64,000 nucleotides of DNA from JBQLZO01 sp052168315 (GTDB lineage: Bacteria; Planctomycetota; Phycisphaerae; Phycisphaerales; UBA1924), in NCBI GenBank assembly GCA_052168315.1, contig JBQLZO010000040.1, forward strand, positions 62,001-126,000. The letters run 5' to 3'. The translations under genes and the position numbers were made by a program. A model generated the notes under the pieces. That model searched no databases. It was not told the origin of the DNA and worked only from the letters and a program-made list of their open reading frames with translations. Each line of letters opens with the position of its first letter. The first letter of the stretch is position 1. Positions 34,384 through 43,206 of this stretch are shown one piece after another.

Positions 34384-35298
34384 ATGGCAGAACGGATCGC
34401 GATTCCACGGTTGCCCCAGCACCTGGTTCCCATTGTGGCGGCGGTGGCCGTGGCGGTGGGTGGGTATGTGCTGGTGGCGGTTCGGTTCGGGGGGCCGGTG
34501 CGAGAGGCGCGGGCGGCGGTGAAGCAGGTCGAGCAGGCTCGGCAGCAGATGCCCGCCGAGGTGGAGCGGCTGGTGCTGCGGGCGGTGGATACCCGGCTGG
34601 CGGCGGTGAAAGACGCTGAGGGCTCGATCCAGACGCTCAAGGCCAGCAATGAGACGCTCAACCGGGATCTGAACGGGCGGATGGATGGGGTGGTGGCCGA
34701 GATCGCGGAACTCAAGCGTGCGCTGCAGCGGGCGGAGTCGGCGGCGCTGCAGGCGACGCGCGAGGCAGAAGCTGCTCGACTCGCATTATCACTCCGGCCA
34801 GCGGCGGCAGCCGCGACCGGTGAGGGGACGGTTGGTGGCGGCTCGGCGGTGATGGGAACGACCGAGAGCGGGCGCCCGATCGTGGTGGCACCGCCTCAGG
34901 GCGAGCTGTTCTCGCGGGTGGGTGATTTCCGGCTAGACATGCTCCGGCGGCGGATTGGCTCGAACGGGCTCGTGTTCGAGATGACCATCACCAAGGAACG
35001 CGGCGGGGATGGTGTCTTCCAAATGATCTCGCCCAGACTGACTCGCAAGTCGCGCATCGTGCTTGCTGACGGTATCGAACTGCGCGGTGGAAAGTTTGCG
35101 GTCAACAACCAATATATTGGCGGCTCGCCTTACAACATGGACTTGATTGAGGGTGTCCCGATGCGTTTGAATGTGGAATTTGACGGCGATATCAGAGAGG
35201 CCACCCTCTGCCGCCGCATCGAGATTCATGGAAGGGACGGCCGTTCGGGACAGGACATCGTCTTTCGCTTCGATGATGTGCTGGTGTCTGAGCGCTGA
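34384..35298 (+). CDS. Single-pass coiled-coil membrane protein, unknown function
   Basis: 304-aa protein with one transmembrane helix (15-33), a long coiled coil (about 38-145, heptad-like, rich in A/E/R/Q), and a C-terminal beta-rich domain (about 165-300). AAGGAG precedes the start by 8 nt. It stands alone between the nap operon and the mobile region. No family was recognised. The layout resembles a periplasmic or surface tether with a globular head. Confidence 0.7.
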   Translation: MAERIAIPRLPQHLVPIVAAVAVAVGGYVLVAVRFGGPVREARAAVKQVEQARQQMPAEVERLVLRAVDTRLAAVKDAEGSIQTLKASNETLNRDLNGRMDGVVAEIAELKRALQRAESAALQATREAEAARLALSLRPAAAAATGEGTVGGGSAVMGTTESGRPIVVAPPQGELFSRVGDFRLDMLRRRIGSNGLVFEMTITKERGGDGVFQMISPRLTRKSRIVLADGIELRGGKFAVNNQYIGGSPYNMDLIEGVPMRLNVEFDGDIREATLCRRIEIHGRDGRSGQDIVFRFDDVLVSER

Positions 35299-35357
35299 AC
35301 CCACTAAATCGCCTTGAAGGGCGGGTCGAGGCACGGCTCCGGATGATTGAATTCAGC

Positions 35358-35371
35358 AGCAGAATTCTGCT
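35358..35371. repeat. AGCAGAATTCTGCT palindrome in the 35.3-35.5 kb gap
   Basis: A perfect 14-bp palindrome in an AT-rich part of the 229-bp gap before the mobile region. It could be an operator or part of the left boundary of the mobile element. No T-run follows, so it is not a typical terminator. Confidence 0.35.
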
Positions 35372-35527
35372 ATGAGCATAATTTGAAAGCAAATTTTAAT
35401 CACTTGACAGCGTCGCTAGGACTCTAGGTGTGGCTGAACCCGCCGAGAAATGGCTCCAATCGGCTCTGTTTGTGGCCCCGGCTGAACCCGATGCGAGCTC
35501 AAGCCCACGAAACACTCAGCCCTGCCC

Positions 35528-36166
35528 TCATTCAACATCCACCCGCTGGAACACCGGAGGGTCCGCTTCTATCGCCGGGGTGGCGGCCTCGCGGGCATAG
35601 GCATCGATCATCGCGTCGCGTTCCTGGATGCCTGCCTCGCGGGCGTCCATCGCCCACATCGCGCGGTACGCCAATCCAGTGAGACCGCCGAAGAACAGGA
35701 ACAGGCCGAGCAGCGCCCCGCCGGGCATCAGCAGGATCATGTTGCCCAGCACGGCCAGGCCAATCAGCACCAGCGTCAGGCTGCGCACGCCGATGACCGA
35801 GAACAGCAGCACGCCCAGTTGCCTGCTGTTCATGTACTCGCCCCGTGATTCCCGCCGGTTCAGCCACACCCGCTCGGCGATCCACTTGGCCACGAACACG
35901 CCCCACAGCAGGAACAACACATCACCCGACAGATTCTGGAACCAGTGCGAGAGCAGCAGCAAGAGCACGCTGCCCAGCAGCAGAACCTTGACATCGTTGA
36001 TGAAGCGACCGCCGCCGGTGTGCAGCAGCCCGAGCAGCATCTGGCCGGGCACGAGGAACACGAAGGTCACGAAGAGCTTCCACAGCCCCAGCATGCTCTG
36101 ACGCCCCTGCGGCGTGTTGAGCTTGTTCCAGATCATCTGCATCGAGTCCTGATCCTGCTGTGACAT
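35528..36166 (-). CDS. Integral membrane protein next to the coupling ATPase
   Basis: 212-aa protein with four or five hydrophobic segments (about 28-48, 62-80, 85-100, 120-140, 145-165) and short charged ends. The start at 36166 has an AAGGTGAGG purine stretch upstream and lies 4 bp after the stop of the coupling-type ATPase, so the two are an operon. The function is unknown. By position it may help the ATPase at the membrane, because that protein lacks transmembrane helices of its own (inference). Confidence 0.7.
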   Translation of the reverse strand: MSQQDQDSMQMIWNKLNTPQGRQSMLGLWKLFVTFVFLVPGQMLLGLLHTGGGRFINDVKVLLLGSVLLLLLSHWFQNLSGDVLFLLWGVFVAKWIAERVWLNRRESRGEYMNSRQLGVLLFSVIGVRSLTLVLIGLAVLGNMILLMPGGALLGLFLFFGGLTGLAYRAMWAMDAREAGIQERDAMIDAYAREAATPAIEADPPVFQRVDVE

Positions 36167-36170
36167 CGCC

Positions 36171-37646
36171 TCACCTTTCCGCGGCGGCAAGCCGCTGATC
36201 GAATTCCAATCGAACGATGTTGCCCTCGCCCCCATGGAACTGCGCCCCCGACTGGAACAGGATCGCCTGCACCGTGTAGTCCGGCGGTCCGCCGCAGCGC
36301 AGCGATCCAAACTCACGCGCCAGCAGCCGCGGCTCGCGCTGGCGGCTGATCGACATCGAGTTGTTCGGCTCCTTCTTCTGGCCGTTGGTCGATGGGCCCG
36401 ACGCGTTGCGCTCGCCGATGCTGCGGCTCACCCGCTGCTTCCAGTCCTCGCTGACCACGCGCTGCGCCCACTCGTTGGTTTCGGGATCGCCGTTGCAGTG
36501 GAAGATCTTGGTCTTGGGCACACCCAGGAAGCTCTCCACCGCCGCGGTGTGCCCGGCGCCCAGTGCGTGCAGGTAGTTCGAGCGGGCCTGCGTGAGATAC
36601 ACGCACGCGGCGCGGTGCTCGCGGACGGTCTGCACGAAGCCCGCCTCCTGCGGTGTGATGAAGTGCTGGGCCTCATCGACCCACAGGAACACCGGGCGGC
36701 TGTCGGGGCCACGGTCGGCCGATTCCACATCCCGCTGCCAGCAAGCCTTCCAGATCACCTGCGCCATCCGGCCCAGTTCGTGGAACTGCTTGGAGGGCAG
36801 GTCCAGCACGATCACCTTGCCCTCGAAGGTCCAGGACGGGCTGATCGTCAGCTCGGTGCAGAACAACTCGCGGAGCGTGCTGCGCATGAAGCCGTCGGCG
36901 GTGGTGGTAAATGTCGAAATGATGTTGCCCCGCGTCCGCTCGTCCATCACCCCGGCGTACTCATCGAGCCAGTAGTTGGCGGTCACGCGCAGGTCATCAC
37001 GGTCCTGTGGCGTCAGGTCGGACTCATTCGCCCGCGCCAGCAGGTCAAACAGGTACGAGCGGGATTTCCAATCGTCATCATCGGCCTGCTGCGCTGATAA
37101 CGGCGCGGAGTTGATCACGCGATGCAGGGCGGAAAGGGTCAGCGGTTCATCGGCCAGGCGCAGCGCGTCGATGGCGTTGCGCAGGAGCTGGCGGAGCGCA
37201 CGATCCCAGAACGGGTCGCGGCTGCCCTCGCTCGCTCCGGCCGTCAGCAGCGTGACAAACAGCTCGGCCATGTTGGTCGTCTGCCCGCCGCCACGGCTAA
37301 CGCGGCGGCGCTCGTGCTCCAGGAAGTTGAAGCGGTGGGGCGAGTCAGGAGAGAAGATCACCAGATCATCGGAGCGGCCTGCGGCGGCGAGATAGTCGCG
37401 CCAGCGTTCGGTCTCATTCGACTTCACTGTAAGCACCAGCCCGCCGAAGCCCGCCCGCAGCATGGCCATGGCCAGCGCCTGCCCCGAGCCTGTGGTCTTG
37501 CCCGAGCCGGTGTCGCCGAAGATCTGCACGCCCGCGAACGCGTCGCCGATCGTCCAGACATCGTGCGGCCCGAGCCGCAGCAGCGGGCGCTGGAGTGACC
37601 AAGGTTCGCCGGTCCACGCGGCGGGCTGGGAGGGGCGGCGGGGCAT
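36171..37646 (-). CDS. TraG/TraD-like type IV coupling ATPase
   Basis: 491-aa P-loop ATPase related to conjugative coupling proteins. Walker A is GDTGSGKTT at 44-52, Walker B VFLWVDEAQHF near 322. The domain between has the sequence FNFLEHERRRVSRGGGQ, typical of the TraG/TraD/VirD4-type family found in integrative elements. No N-terminal membrane helices are present, which is unusual for a coupling protein; the next gene encodes a membrane protein. The start at 37646 is tentative, with an ATG at 37688 as alternative. It should work with the MobF relaxase encoded 2 kb away. Confidence 0.8.
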   Translation of the reverse strand: MPRRPSQPAAWTGEPWSLQRPLLRLGPHDVWTIGDAFAGVQIFGDTGSGKTTGSGQALAMAMLRAGFGGLVLTVKSNETERWRDYLAAAGRSDDLVIFSPDSPHRFNFLEHERRRVSRGGGQTTNMAELFVTLLTAGASEGSRDPFWDRALRQLLRNAIDALRLADEPLTLSALHRVINSAPLSAQQADDDDWKSRSYLFDLLARANESDLTPQDRDDLRVTANYWLDEYAGVMDERTRGNIISTFTTTADGFMRSTLRELFCTELTISPSWTFEGKVIVLDLPSKQFHELGRMAQVIWKACWQRDVESADRGPDSRPVFLWVDEAQHFITPQEAGFVQTVREHRAACVYLTQARSNYLHALGAGHTAAVESFLGVPKTKIFHCNGDPETNEWAQRVVSEDWKQRVSRSIGERNASGPSTNGQKKEPNNSMSISRQREPRLLAREFGSLRCGGPPDYTVQAILFQSGAQFHGGEGNIVRLEFDQRLAAAER

Positions 37647-38380
37647 GATAAGAAGATAGCATGAATTGTCCCATAATCCGCGCTCCATTCACGACCAACG
37701 GAAGAGATGAGACCACTGGCTGCGGCGAAACCGCTGTCATCGGCCTTCAGAAGGAGCATGCCGGGACATGCAGGAAACGGAAGGCAGTCGCGGGCTGAAC
37801 CGGCGCGGCAAGAATCGCGGAACGGGTCGCGAACCCCTCCGGCTCGAACCGTCCGGCAGCGGGTGCAGGGGAAGAGGAAAGAGGAACAGCGGCTGTCGTT
37901 CCAAGGCTGCCGGCTCTGCATCACCATCGGGGCCAGCGGCGGGGCGAACCCCGATGGCGACTCCGATCCGGCAGCGAACGACGATGCTGCAAACTGCGCC
38001 AAGAGTGAGAGAGGCTCACCCTGACACGGCGTGACCTGCTTCACTGGATCCCCAATAGGTACCAACAGAACTTCGGTCGCTGGCTTTCAGAGCCTGGAAG
38101 CGCGTAATCCAGAATCTGATTCCCGTGAAGACTTGGGGAAGTGCCGACCAGGCCACGCTGAGCTGAAACACCAGGCGCCATAGCCCATCGATTCGGTCGG
38201 CATGGACACCAACACACCGTGTATTCTACCATCGACCATGAGTAGCGAAGCCAATGGTCAGGTGCAAGCCTGTTGGGTCTAGCAGGATGTGCTCGACCGG
38301 ATGCGATTGAAGTCGAACCAGCCATTTCGAGACCAACTTCGACAGGTTTGGGGCAAGCCGCAAAGGAAGGGCGTGATTCG
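37647..38380. other. 734-bp stretch without a supported gene
   Basis: A plus-strand frame at 37707-38024 (105 codons) and overlapping alternatives exist, but none has a clear ribosome binding site or family, and codon usage is mixed. The left half is GC-rich with many short inverted repeats. The right half (38040-38380) is distinctly poorer in GC, like the cargo genes that follow. Confidence 0.4.
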
Positions 38381-39088
38381 ATGGCATGGATGAAATATGT
38401 CAAGACCACGACACCCGTCGTCGTTGTTGATGCGCTTCGTCGGGCATGCCTGCGATCCGATCAATGGGAGTGCCGGCCAACAGAGCATCGCCATCTACAT
38501 ACCGCTCTGGTGGCCAACTACATCGGCGAAGAGTTCACCGGAGCGGATTTGGGTCTTGTCGCGATTGCTCGGGAGGACGAGCCCCACGCCGTTGCGCTGA
38601 TGATGCGTGCCCATCGCGGAGCGAACGGACGGTCACCAGTATCCGATGATGAGTATGTACTGGCAGAGGCCTTGGTGGCCCCTATCCTCGATATCGCGGG
38701 CGAACTGATCGGCACACACTTGCAGCTATCCCATCCGCCACGTGATCAAATTCGACCACTGCGAGGAGTGCTGGCCAAAGCGCTGCACGATGTGACTGCG
38801 GCCTACTGGATGTGGCAGCAACGCGAAATTCGATCGTTGCACCCGACCGAATACGAACGATTCTGGAAGTTCATTCGTGTTGCTCACCAAGTTCGAAGTG
38901 TACTAAGGCCACACGATGTGGCGGCCCACCTCAACGCGGCCGGATTTCATCAGGATCTCGCAAAGAAGCTCCAGCGTGAATACGAAATTGGTCGGCAGGT
39001 CTTGGCCGTACACTCGGCCCCTTGGGATTTACGCCGAATCCGCAAAGAGGAACGGCGACAGCGTCCAAAATCCGTGCTTGATTCGTGA
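38381..39088 (+). CDS. Unknown protein of lower GC content, mobile-region cargo
   Basis: 235-aa soluble protein with no recognised family. It is helical in appearance, with an acidic middle part and a basic end (KEERRQRPKS). The start at 38381 follows AAGGAAGG by 10 nt. Its base composition is lower than that of the flanking conjugation genes, a sign of separate origin. It is followed 33 bp later by a small gene, and the two may be one operon. A defence or toxin role is possible but there is no motif to support it. Confidence 0.6.
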   Translation: MAWMKYVKTTTPVVVVDALRRACLRSDQWECRPTEHRHLHTALVANYIGEEFTGADLGLVAIAREDEPHAVALMMRAHRGANGRSPVSDDEYVLAEALVAPILDIAGELIGTHLQLSHPPRDQIRPLRGVLAKALHDVTAAYWMWQQREIRSLHPTEYERFWKFIRVAHQVRSVLRPHDVAAHLNAAGFHQDLAKKLQREYEIGRQVLAVHSAPWDLRRIRKEERRQRPKSVLDS

Positions 39089-39121
39089 AAAAGAGCAAGA
39101 GTCCCCCTTTAAGGAAACAGA

Positions 39122-39346
39122 ATGTCTGAAGCATTTGAGATTTCACTTCGTGACCTTGATCGCAAGCTGCTCGAGATGTCGCGCGACGACTTGATGGAGC
39201 AGGCCGGCCTAAATCCCGTTGAAAGCAATTGGCCGCAACCAAATGCTCTCTATCCGAACACCGACGGGCAGGCTGCTTGGAGAAAGTTCTTTAAACTCGC
39301 GGGATACGGCTTCGACGACGATCAACCGATTCGCATCGTTTCGTGA
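39122..39346 (+). CDS. Small unknown protein
   Basis: 74-aa acidic protein with AAGGAAA upstream of the ATG. It has no signal peptide or membrane segment. It follows the unknown gene at 38381 closely and shares its lower GC content. The family is not recognised. Confidence 0.55.
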   Translation: MSEAFEISLRDLDRKLLEMSRDDLMEQAGLNPVESNWPQPNALYPNTDGQAAWRKFFKLAGYGFDDDQPIRIVS

Positions 39347-39354
39347 TTGGTGGT

Positions 39355-39855
39355 TCACCGCTCCTGCGTCGCCACCACCGAGATCGACTCCACGAACGGC
39401 ACGCCGCCACCCTCATCGAACTCACCCATCGACTCAGCGACCTCGATCGCCCGATGGCGGGTGATCGCATCGAGCACGGCCTGCAGGCGATTGCCCCGGA
39501 TCGTCACCGCGTGGCCGATGAAGTCGAGTTCGAGATCGGCCTGGGGGTCGAAGCGGGCAACGGTGAAGTAGTGGTAGCTCAGGGCGGTGATGGTGCCGTC
39601 GCGGCGGCGAAGATGCAGGCAGAGGGCGTTGACCTCGCGGGTGACGGTGAGGCAGGGGCCGATGGCATACGGGCCAACCGAGGCGGCGGCGGGCTCGGTG
39701 GGCATGCCGGGTGTGTCCCCGGGCGTCCCCGGGCACGCGTCCCCGTTGGTGTGTTGATCGTCATGCCGGGGCGTCCCCGCCGGCGGGAGCGTTGGGTTCA
39801 AGGGGCGGGGACGGCGGAGGCGGTTGAGGGGATCGTCGGGCCGTTCAGCGTTCAT
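39355..39855 (-). CDS. Unknown protein downstream of the MobF relaxase
   Basis: 166-aa protein with a disordered, Pro/Gly/Thr-rich N-terminus (1-60) and a compact C-terminal domain (65-166) with alternating strands. The start at 39855 overlaps the end of the relaxase gene by 11 bp, so it is translated with it. The low-complexity PGTPGDTPG part is encoded by repeated GTCCCCG units that also occur elsewhere in the region. It may be a relaxase accessory (inference). Confidence 0.6.
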   Translation of the reverse strand: MNAERPDDPLNRLRRPRPLNPTLPPAGTPRHDDQHTNGDACPGTPGDTPGMPTEPAAASVGPYAIGPCLTVTREVNALCLHLRRRDGTITALSYHYFTVARFDPQADLELDFIGHAVTIRGNRLQAVLDAITRHRAIEVAESMGEFDEGGGVPFVESISVVATQER

Positions 39856-42802
39856 GTTCTCGCCCCCTTCCACGCGTTTGATCTCGCGGGCGGCCGCGGT
39901 CGGTTGGCTTGACCGGACGCGTCACGGGTTTGGGTGTATCGCCAGAATCAGGACGGCGGGGCTCGGGTGCGGGACGCTGACCGTTCTGCTTGCTGGCGCC
40001 CCTGGCCACATCGATCGCACGGTCCCGCATCGCATCGCGTTTGGGCTTCCGCTCGGATTCGAGGCATAGCCCGCTCAGTAGTTCGATTCCCGCCAAGCGC
40101 GCCGCTGAATCATGCACCGCATCGAAGAGCGCCTGTTTGTCATCGGTATAGACCACTACAGAGTCTCTGCCGCGGCTGATGGACACATAGAACTGCTCGG
40201 CGCTGGCCGCGCCCTGCGAGGCGCTCGACTGCACGAGGATCGCCCGGGAGGCATCACGCCCTTGGGCCGCGTGTGAGGTCAGGACCGAGGCGTAGGACAG
40301 ATGCCCGAAGTCACGCGGCACGATCTTCTTCACGCCCTTGCCACGCCCGGACTTGCCGCCATCGAGCACGATCGCGCCATGCTCGGTGAAGCCCGTCACC
40401 GTGTGCACCCCGCCGTTGACCAGCCGGGCGCGGCCATCGACCGTGCGGCCGTTGCGGGTGATCCGCACGCGATCGCCCACGGCCAGATCAATGCTTTCGG
40501 GCTTGTAGACCTGGAACCGATCCGCGTTGCCGATCGGCAGGTCGATCTCCACGCCACGCGGCGTGCGGGCGCGCACCACTTCATGGCCGTCCTTGTTCTT
40601 GTGCGTGCCGAGGATCTCGCACGCATCGCCGGCAACCACACCCTTGGCGTGCTGGTGGAAGCAGGCGAAGAGCCCTTTCTCGTAGTTCCGGGGCTCGGCC
40701 CGCTCCGCCTCGGTCCAGCGGGTGTCGCGCAACCGGCGGTACTCATGATCCTCGCCGATGATCCGACCGGCCGCCCGTTCCTCGCTGCGGATCGCCCGGG
40801 CCACGGCGTTGCCTTCGGCGTGCGTCGGTGATATCACCACCGCCGACTTGCCCGACGCGGTGGTGGCCATGTAGTCATTGGTCGCGGCGCGGATGCGGGC
40901 ATCGCGATCCTTGATCTCGTGGAAGGCGCCGAGGCGGTCGAGCCGCTCGATGCTCTCGTCAATCTTGTCTTTGGAGAGCGCCATCACCGCCTCGCGGTAG
41001 AGCCCCTTCTGGCGGCGGATGCTGGTCAGTTCCGCCGGCGTGATGCCGCCCAGGCGTTCGAGCACACGGAGCGCATCGCCGCGCTCGACCGGTTTATGCT
41101 GGCGCTGATCGCCGCACAGCACCACGCGGGCGTCGTGCTTTTTGGCGAGATCGAAGAGCTTCTTCATCGTGCCGGCACCGAGCAGCCCGGCCTCGTCGAC
41201 CCAGAGCACGCCGCCGCCGTTCCGGTTCTTGAGACCTTCCTGCAGCCTGCGATCGCTGAGCAGCTTGGACACCGTGTCGGCGCTCGTAAAGCCCTTTGCA
41301 CGCAGTCCCTCGCTCCCCCTTGCCGCATCGGCGGTCGGCGCGACCACCACCACCGAGTGTCCGCCGGCACGGATGGCCTCAATGGCCTCCGTCATCATCG
41401 TGGTCTTGCCCACGCCCGCCGCCCCGCGGATCGCCATCACGCGATCCCTGCTGTCGAGCACATGCCCAACCGCCTTGCGCTGGTCGGCATCGAGACGCTC
41501 GTCCTTGATCGTCCAGTCTTCGCCATTGGCCTTGCGGATGCGATCGCGGATCGGAGCGCACTTGCCCTTGCCATCCACGGCGTACTGCACCATGGACTTC
41601 TCCTCTCCGAGTACGCCCTGCGTGGTGACAATCCGCTCGCCCCGCACCATGCGAGAGAGCAGCGGCTGCTGATCGAGAACCTTCCAGATCGAGTCCACAT
41701 CGGTCCGCCCGATGCCCGCCCTCAGGGCCTCGGCGGCCAGCCGCCGCATGGGCATAGTCGACCGTCGCTCGAAGCAATGCGCGATCGCGTGCGCCACCGC
41801 AAGCTCGGCCGGATCACGAGGCGATGGACCGTCATCATCGCCCCCCACCCCAACAGCCGCCGGCGGGTTGCGCCCATCCCGATCGATGCTCGCCAGCAAT
41901 GCCTTCTCATCATCGCTCAGTCGTCCCTGCCAGCGGGTGTGCAGGTCGGCGATGCTGGTGAACTTGTCCTTGGCGCTCCGCGTACGGGCGCCGAGCTGCC
42001 CCTTGGCCACCGGATCCGTGATGCCCTTCTCGGCGGCGTACGCCTCAATCTCCTTAGTGCGGCCCGAGTACTTCTCGACCAGACTCCTTGGAATGCGATC
42101 CAGATCCCAGCCCGTGGCCGTGCGGGTGATCGGATAGCCGATGCTCTGCAGCCCCTGCGCCAACCGGCTGTGGAACGCGGCCTGGTAATAGGGCGCATCC
42201 CGCTTGAGATGCCGGAACTGCCCGGCCTTCCATGCTTCCTCGACCTCGTCGTAGGTCGCGTTGAATACGAAGCAGTGGGCGTGCAGGTGCGGATCGGGCT
42301 CGGGGTGGTCATCGGGCTTGGCCTTGACGGGGCGGGCCGTCAGATGCACGAACTCACCCCAGACCAGATTGCCGGTGGTGCGATCCTCCTGCTTGCCGCC
42401 CTTGCGGACGCGCGTCGCCGCATCGGCCTCGATGTCCAGCATCGTCTGATGCACGACCGCGCGGAACACCTCGACGATCCGCTCATCGCCATGGATCGCG
42501 TGCAGGAGTGAGACGCCCTTGGGCGCGTGGAAGTTCATGTCATAGCCGATGGTGCGATCGAGCCGTTGGCGCATGGTCAACCGCTCACCGGTCATCGGGT
42601 GCCGGTTCTCGGTCAGCGCGATGAAGCCATCGCGTGTGACGCTCGGATTACCCGCATCCAGCAGCCCGAGCCGTTCGGCACCCTTACCGCCCCAGCGGCC
42701 GGCGATCTCATGGCCGTCGATGTAATAGTCCTCGCGCGTCAGCCCCTGCGTGAAGTACGACTGGGCGGCCGCGGCGTTCTCGCTCTGGTGGATCCGCAGC
42801 AT
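39845..42802 (-). CDS. MobF-family conjugative relaxase-helicase (TrwC/TraI type)
   Basis: 985-aa protein that nicks oriT and unwinds DNA for transfer. The N-terminal relaxase domain has candidate catalytic tyrosines Y26/Y27 (and Y16) and the metal-binding HUH-type triad H172, H174, H176 in DPHLHAHCF. The helicase part has Walker A GAAGVGKTTM near 450, Walker B VLWVDEAGLL, and a RecD/TraI C-terminal domain ending in LTSHAAQGRD and VSISRGRD. The C-terminal 60 residues are basic and disordered. It is divergent from the ardC operon across an inverted repeat that may be oriT. Confidence 0.92.
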   Translation of the reverse strand: MLRIHQSENAAAAQSYFTQGLTREDYYIDGHEIAGRWGGKGAERLGLLDAGNPSVTRDGFIALTENRHPMTGERLTMRQRLDRTIGYDMNFHAPKGVSLLHAIHGDERIVEVFRAVVHQTMLDIEADAATRVRKGGKQEDRTTGNLVWGEFVHLTARPVKAKPDDHPEPDPHLHAHCFVFNATYDEVEEAWKAGQFRHLKRDAPYYQAAFHSRLAQGLQSIGYPITRTATGWDLDRIPRSLVEKYSGRTKEIEAYAAEKGITDPVAKGQLGARTRSAKDKFTSIADLHTRWQGRLSDDEKALLASIDRDGRNPPAAVGVGGDDDGPSPRDPAELAVAHAIAHCFERRSTMPMRRLAAEALRAGIGRTDVDSIWKVLDQQPLLSRMVRGERIVTTQGVLGEEKSMVQYAVDGKGKCAPIRDRIRKANGEDWTIKDERLDADQRKAVGHVLDSRDRVMAIRGAAGVGKTTMMTEAIEAIRAGGHSVVVVAPTADAARGSEGLRAKGFTSADTVSKLLSDRRLQEGLKNRNGGGVLWVDEAGLLGAGTMKKLFDLAKKHDARVVLCGDQRQHKPVERGDALRVLERLGGITPAELTSIRRQKGLYREAVMALSKDKIDESIERLDRLGAFHEIKDRDARIRAATNDYMATTASGKSAVVISPTHAEGNAVARAIRSEERAAGRIIGEDHEYRRLRDTRWTEAERAEPRNYEKGLFACFHQHAKGVVAGDACEILGTHKNKDGHEVVRARTPRGVEIDLPIGNADRFQVYKPESIDLAVGDRVRITRNGRTVDGRARLVNGGVHTVTGFTEHGAIVLDGGKSGRGKGVKKIVPRDFGHLSYASVLTSHAAQGRDASRAILVQSSASQGAASAEQFYVSISRGRDSVVVYTDDKQALFDAVHDSAARLAGIELLSGLCLESERKPKRDAMRDRAIDVARGASKQNGQRPAPEPRRPDSGDTPKPVTRPVKPTDRGRPRDQTRGRGREHER

Positions 42803-42833
42803 GGGCGCACCTTACGAAGCGGGATCGATCGAT

Positions 42834-42899
42834 CACAACAGTGTCCCCGGCCCACGCATTATGCCATCTGTTTCGAACGGTGGCGGGGACGGTGTTGTG
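42834..42899. promoter_or_regulatory. Inverted repeat between relaxase and ardC leader, candidate oriT or operator
   Basis: The left arm (42834-42851) begins CACAACAGTGTCCCCG. The right arm (42882-42899) reads the same inverted, with 15 of 18 positions matching and 30 bp between. It lies 32 bp upstream of the mobF start. MobF relaxases nick next to inverted repeats close to their own gene, so this is the best oriT candidate in the window. A divergent operator is the alternative. There is no experimental support. Confidence 0.45.
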
Positions 42900-43155
42900 T
42901 GGATGCGTTCTTTCTGGCTGGTTGGTGGACGCCATGCCTGGCAGCGCTGCCCGCCGGGCACAAGCCGCCGTCCGGCTTCCGCGCTCCGCAAGGGCTGCGC
43001 TTGTGCAGCCGGCAGACCCGGGCTCATGCGAAAACGCATGAGGCTCCGGGCGGCTGTGGCTTGTCCCCGTGCCCCGGCCCCCGAGATGGAGGCCGGGTCG
43101 GGCACCGCCGCCCTTGTGAAGGCATGGCCAACCAGCATCAGAAAGGAGCAACGCC
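42884..43155 (+). ncRNA. Structured leader, copy 1, upstream of ardC
   Basis: A leader of about 270 nt repeated in related form at 50267-50508. Two hairpins are conserved. Hairpin 1 is at 42983-43009, with arms GCTCCGCAAG and CTTGTGCAGC. Hairpin 2 is at 43017-43050, with CTCATGCG-AAAA-CGCATGAG inside a CCCGG/CCGGG helix. It ends in GAAAGGAG (43141-43148) before an ATG at 43156. Differences between the copies preserve pairing in hairpin 2, which suggests a selected RNA (or single-stranded DNA) structure. Identity as a regulatory RNA is inference. Confidence 0.55.
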
Positions 43156-43206
43156 ATGACCACACACCATCCCAACCGTTCAACGCACACATGGAGGCGC
43201 GTGTGA
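43156..43206 (+). CDS. 16-codon leader ORF overlapping the ardC start
   Basis: The ATG directly behind the strong GAAAGGAG site opens a 16-codon frame (MTTHHPNRSTHTWRRV) that ends in TGA at 43204-43206. That TGA overlaps a GTG at 43203 in the ardC frame (GTGA), the same coupling used throughout this window. It may be a leader peptide that feeds ribosomes to ardC. It is rich in His, Thr and Arg. There is no evidence that the peptide itself has a function. Confidence 0.4.
   Translation: MTTHHPNRSTHTWRRV

Noticed and set aside
37424..38065. Overlapping frames on both strands at 37.4-38.1 kb, including 37707-38024 (+)
   Set aside because: No ribosome binding site, no family and mixed codon usage; treated as non-coding.
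42750..43202. Extended N-terminus of the ardC frame through the leader
   Set aside because: The same leader occurs before an unrelated gene at 50.3-50.5 kb, so it is untranslated; the extension is not protein-like.
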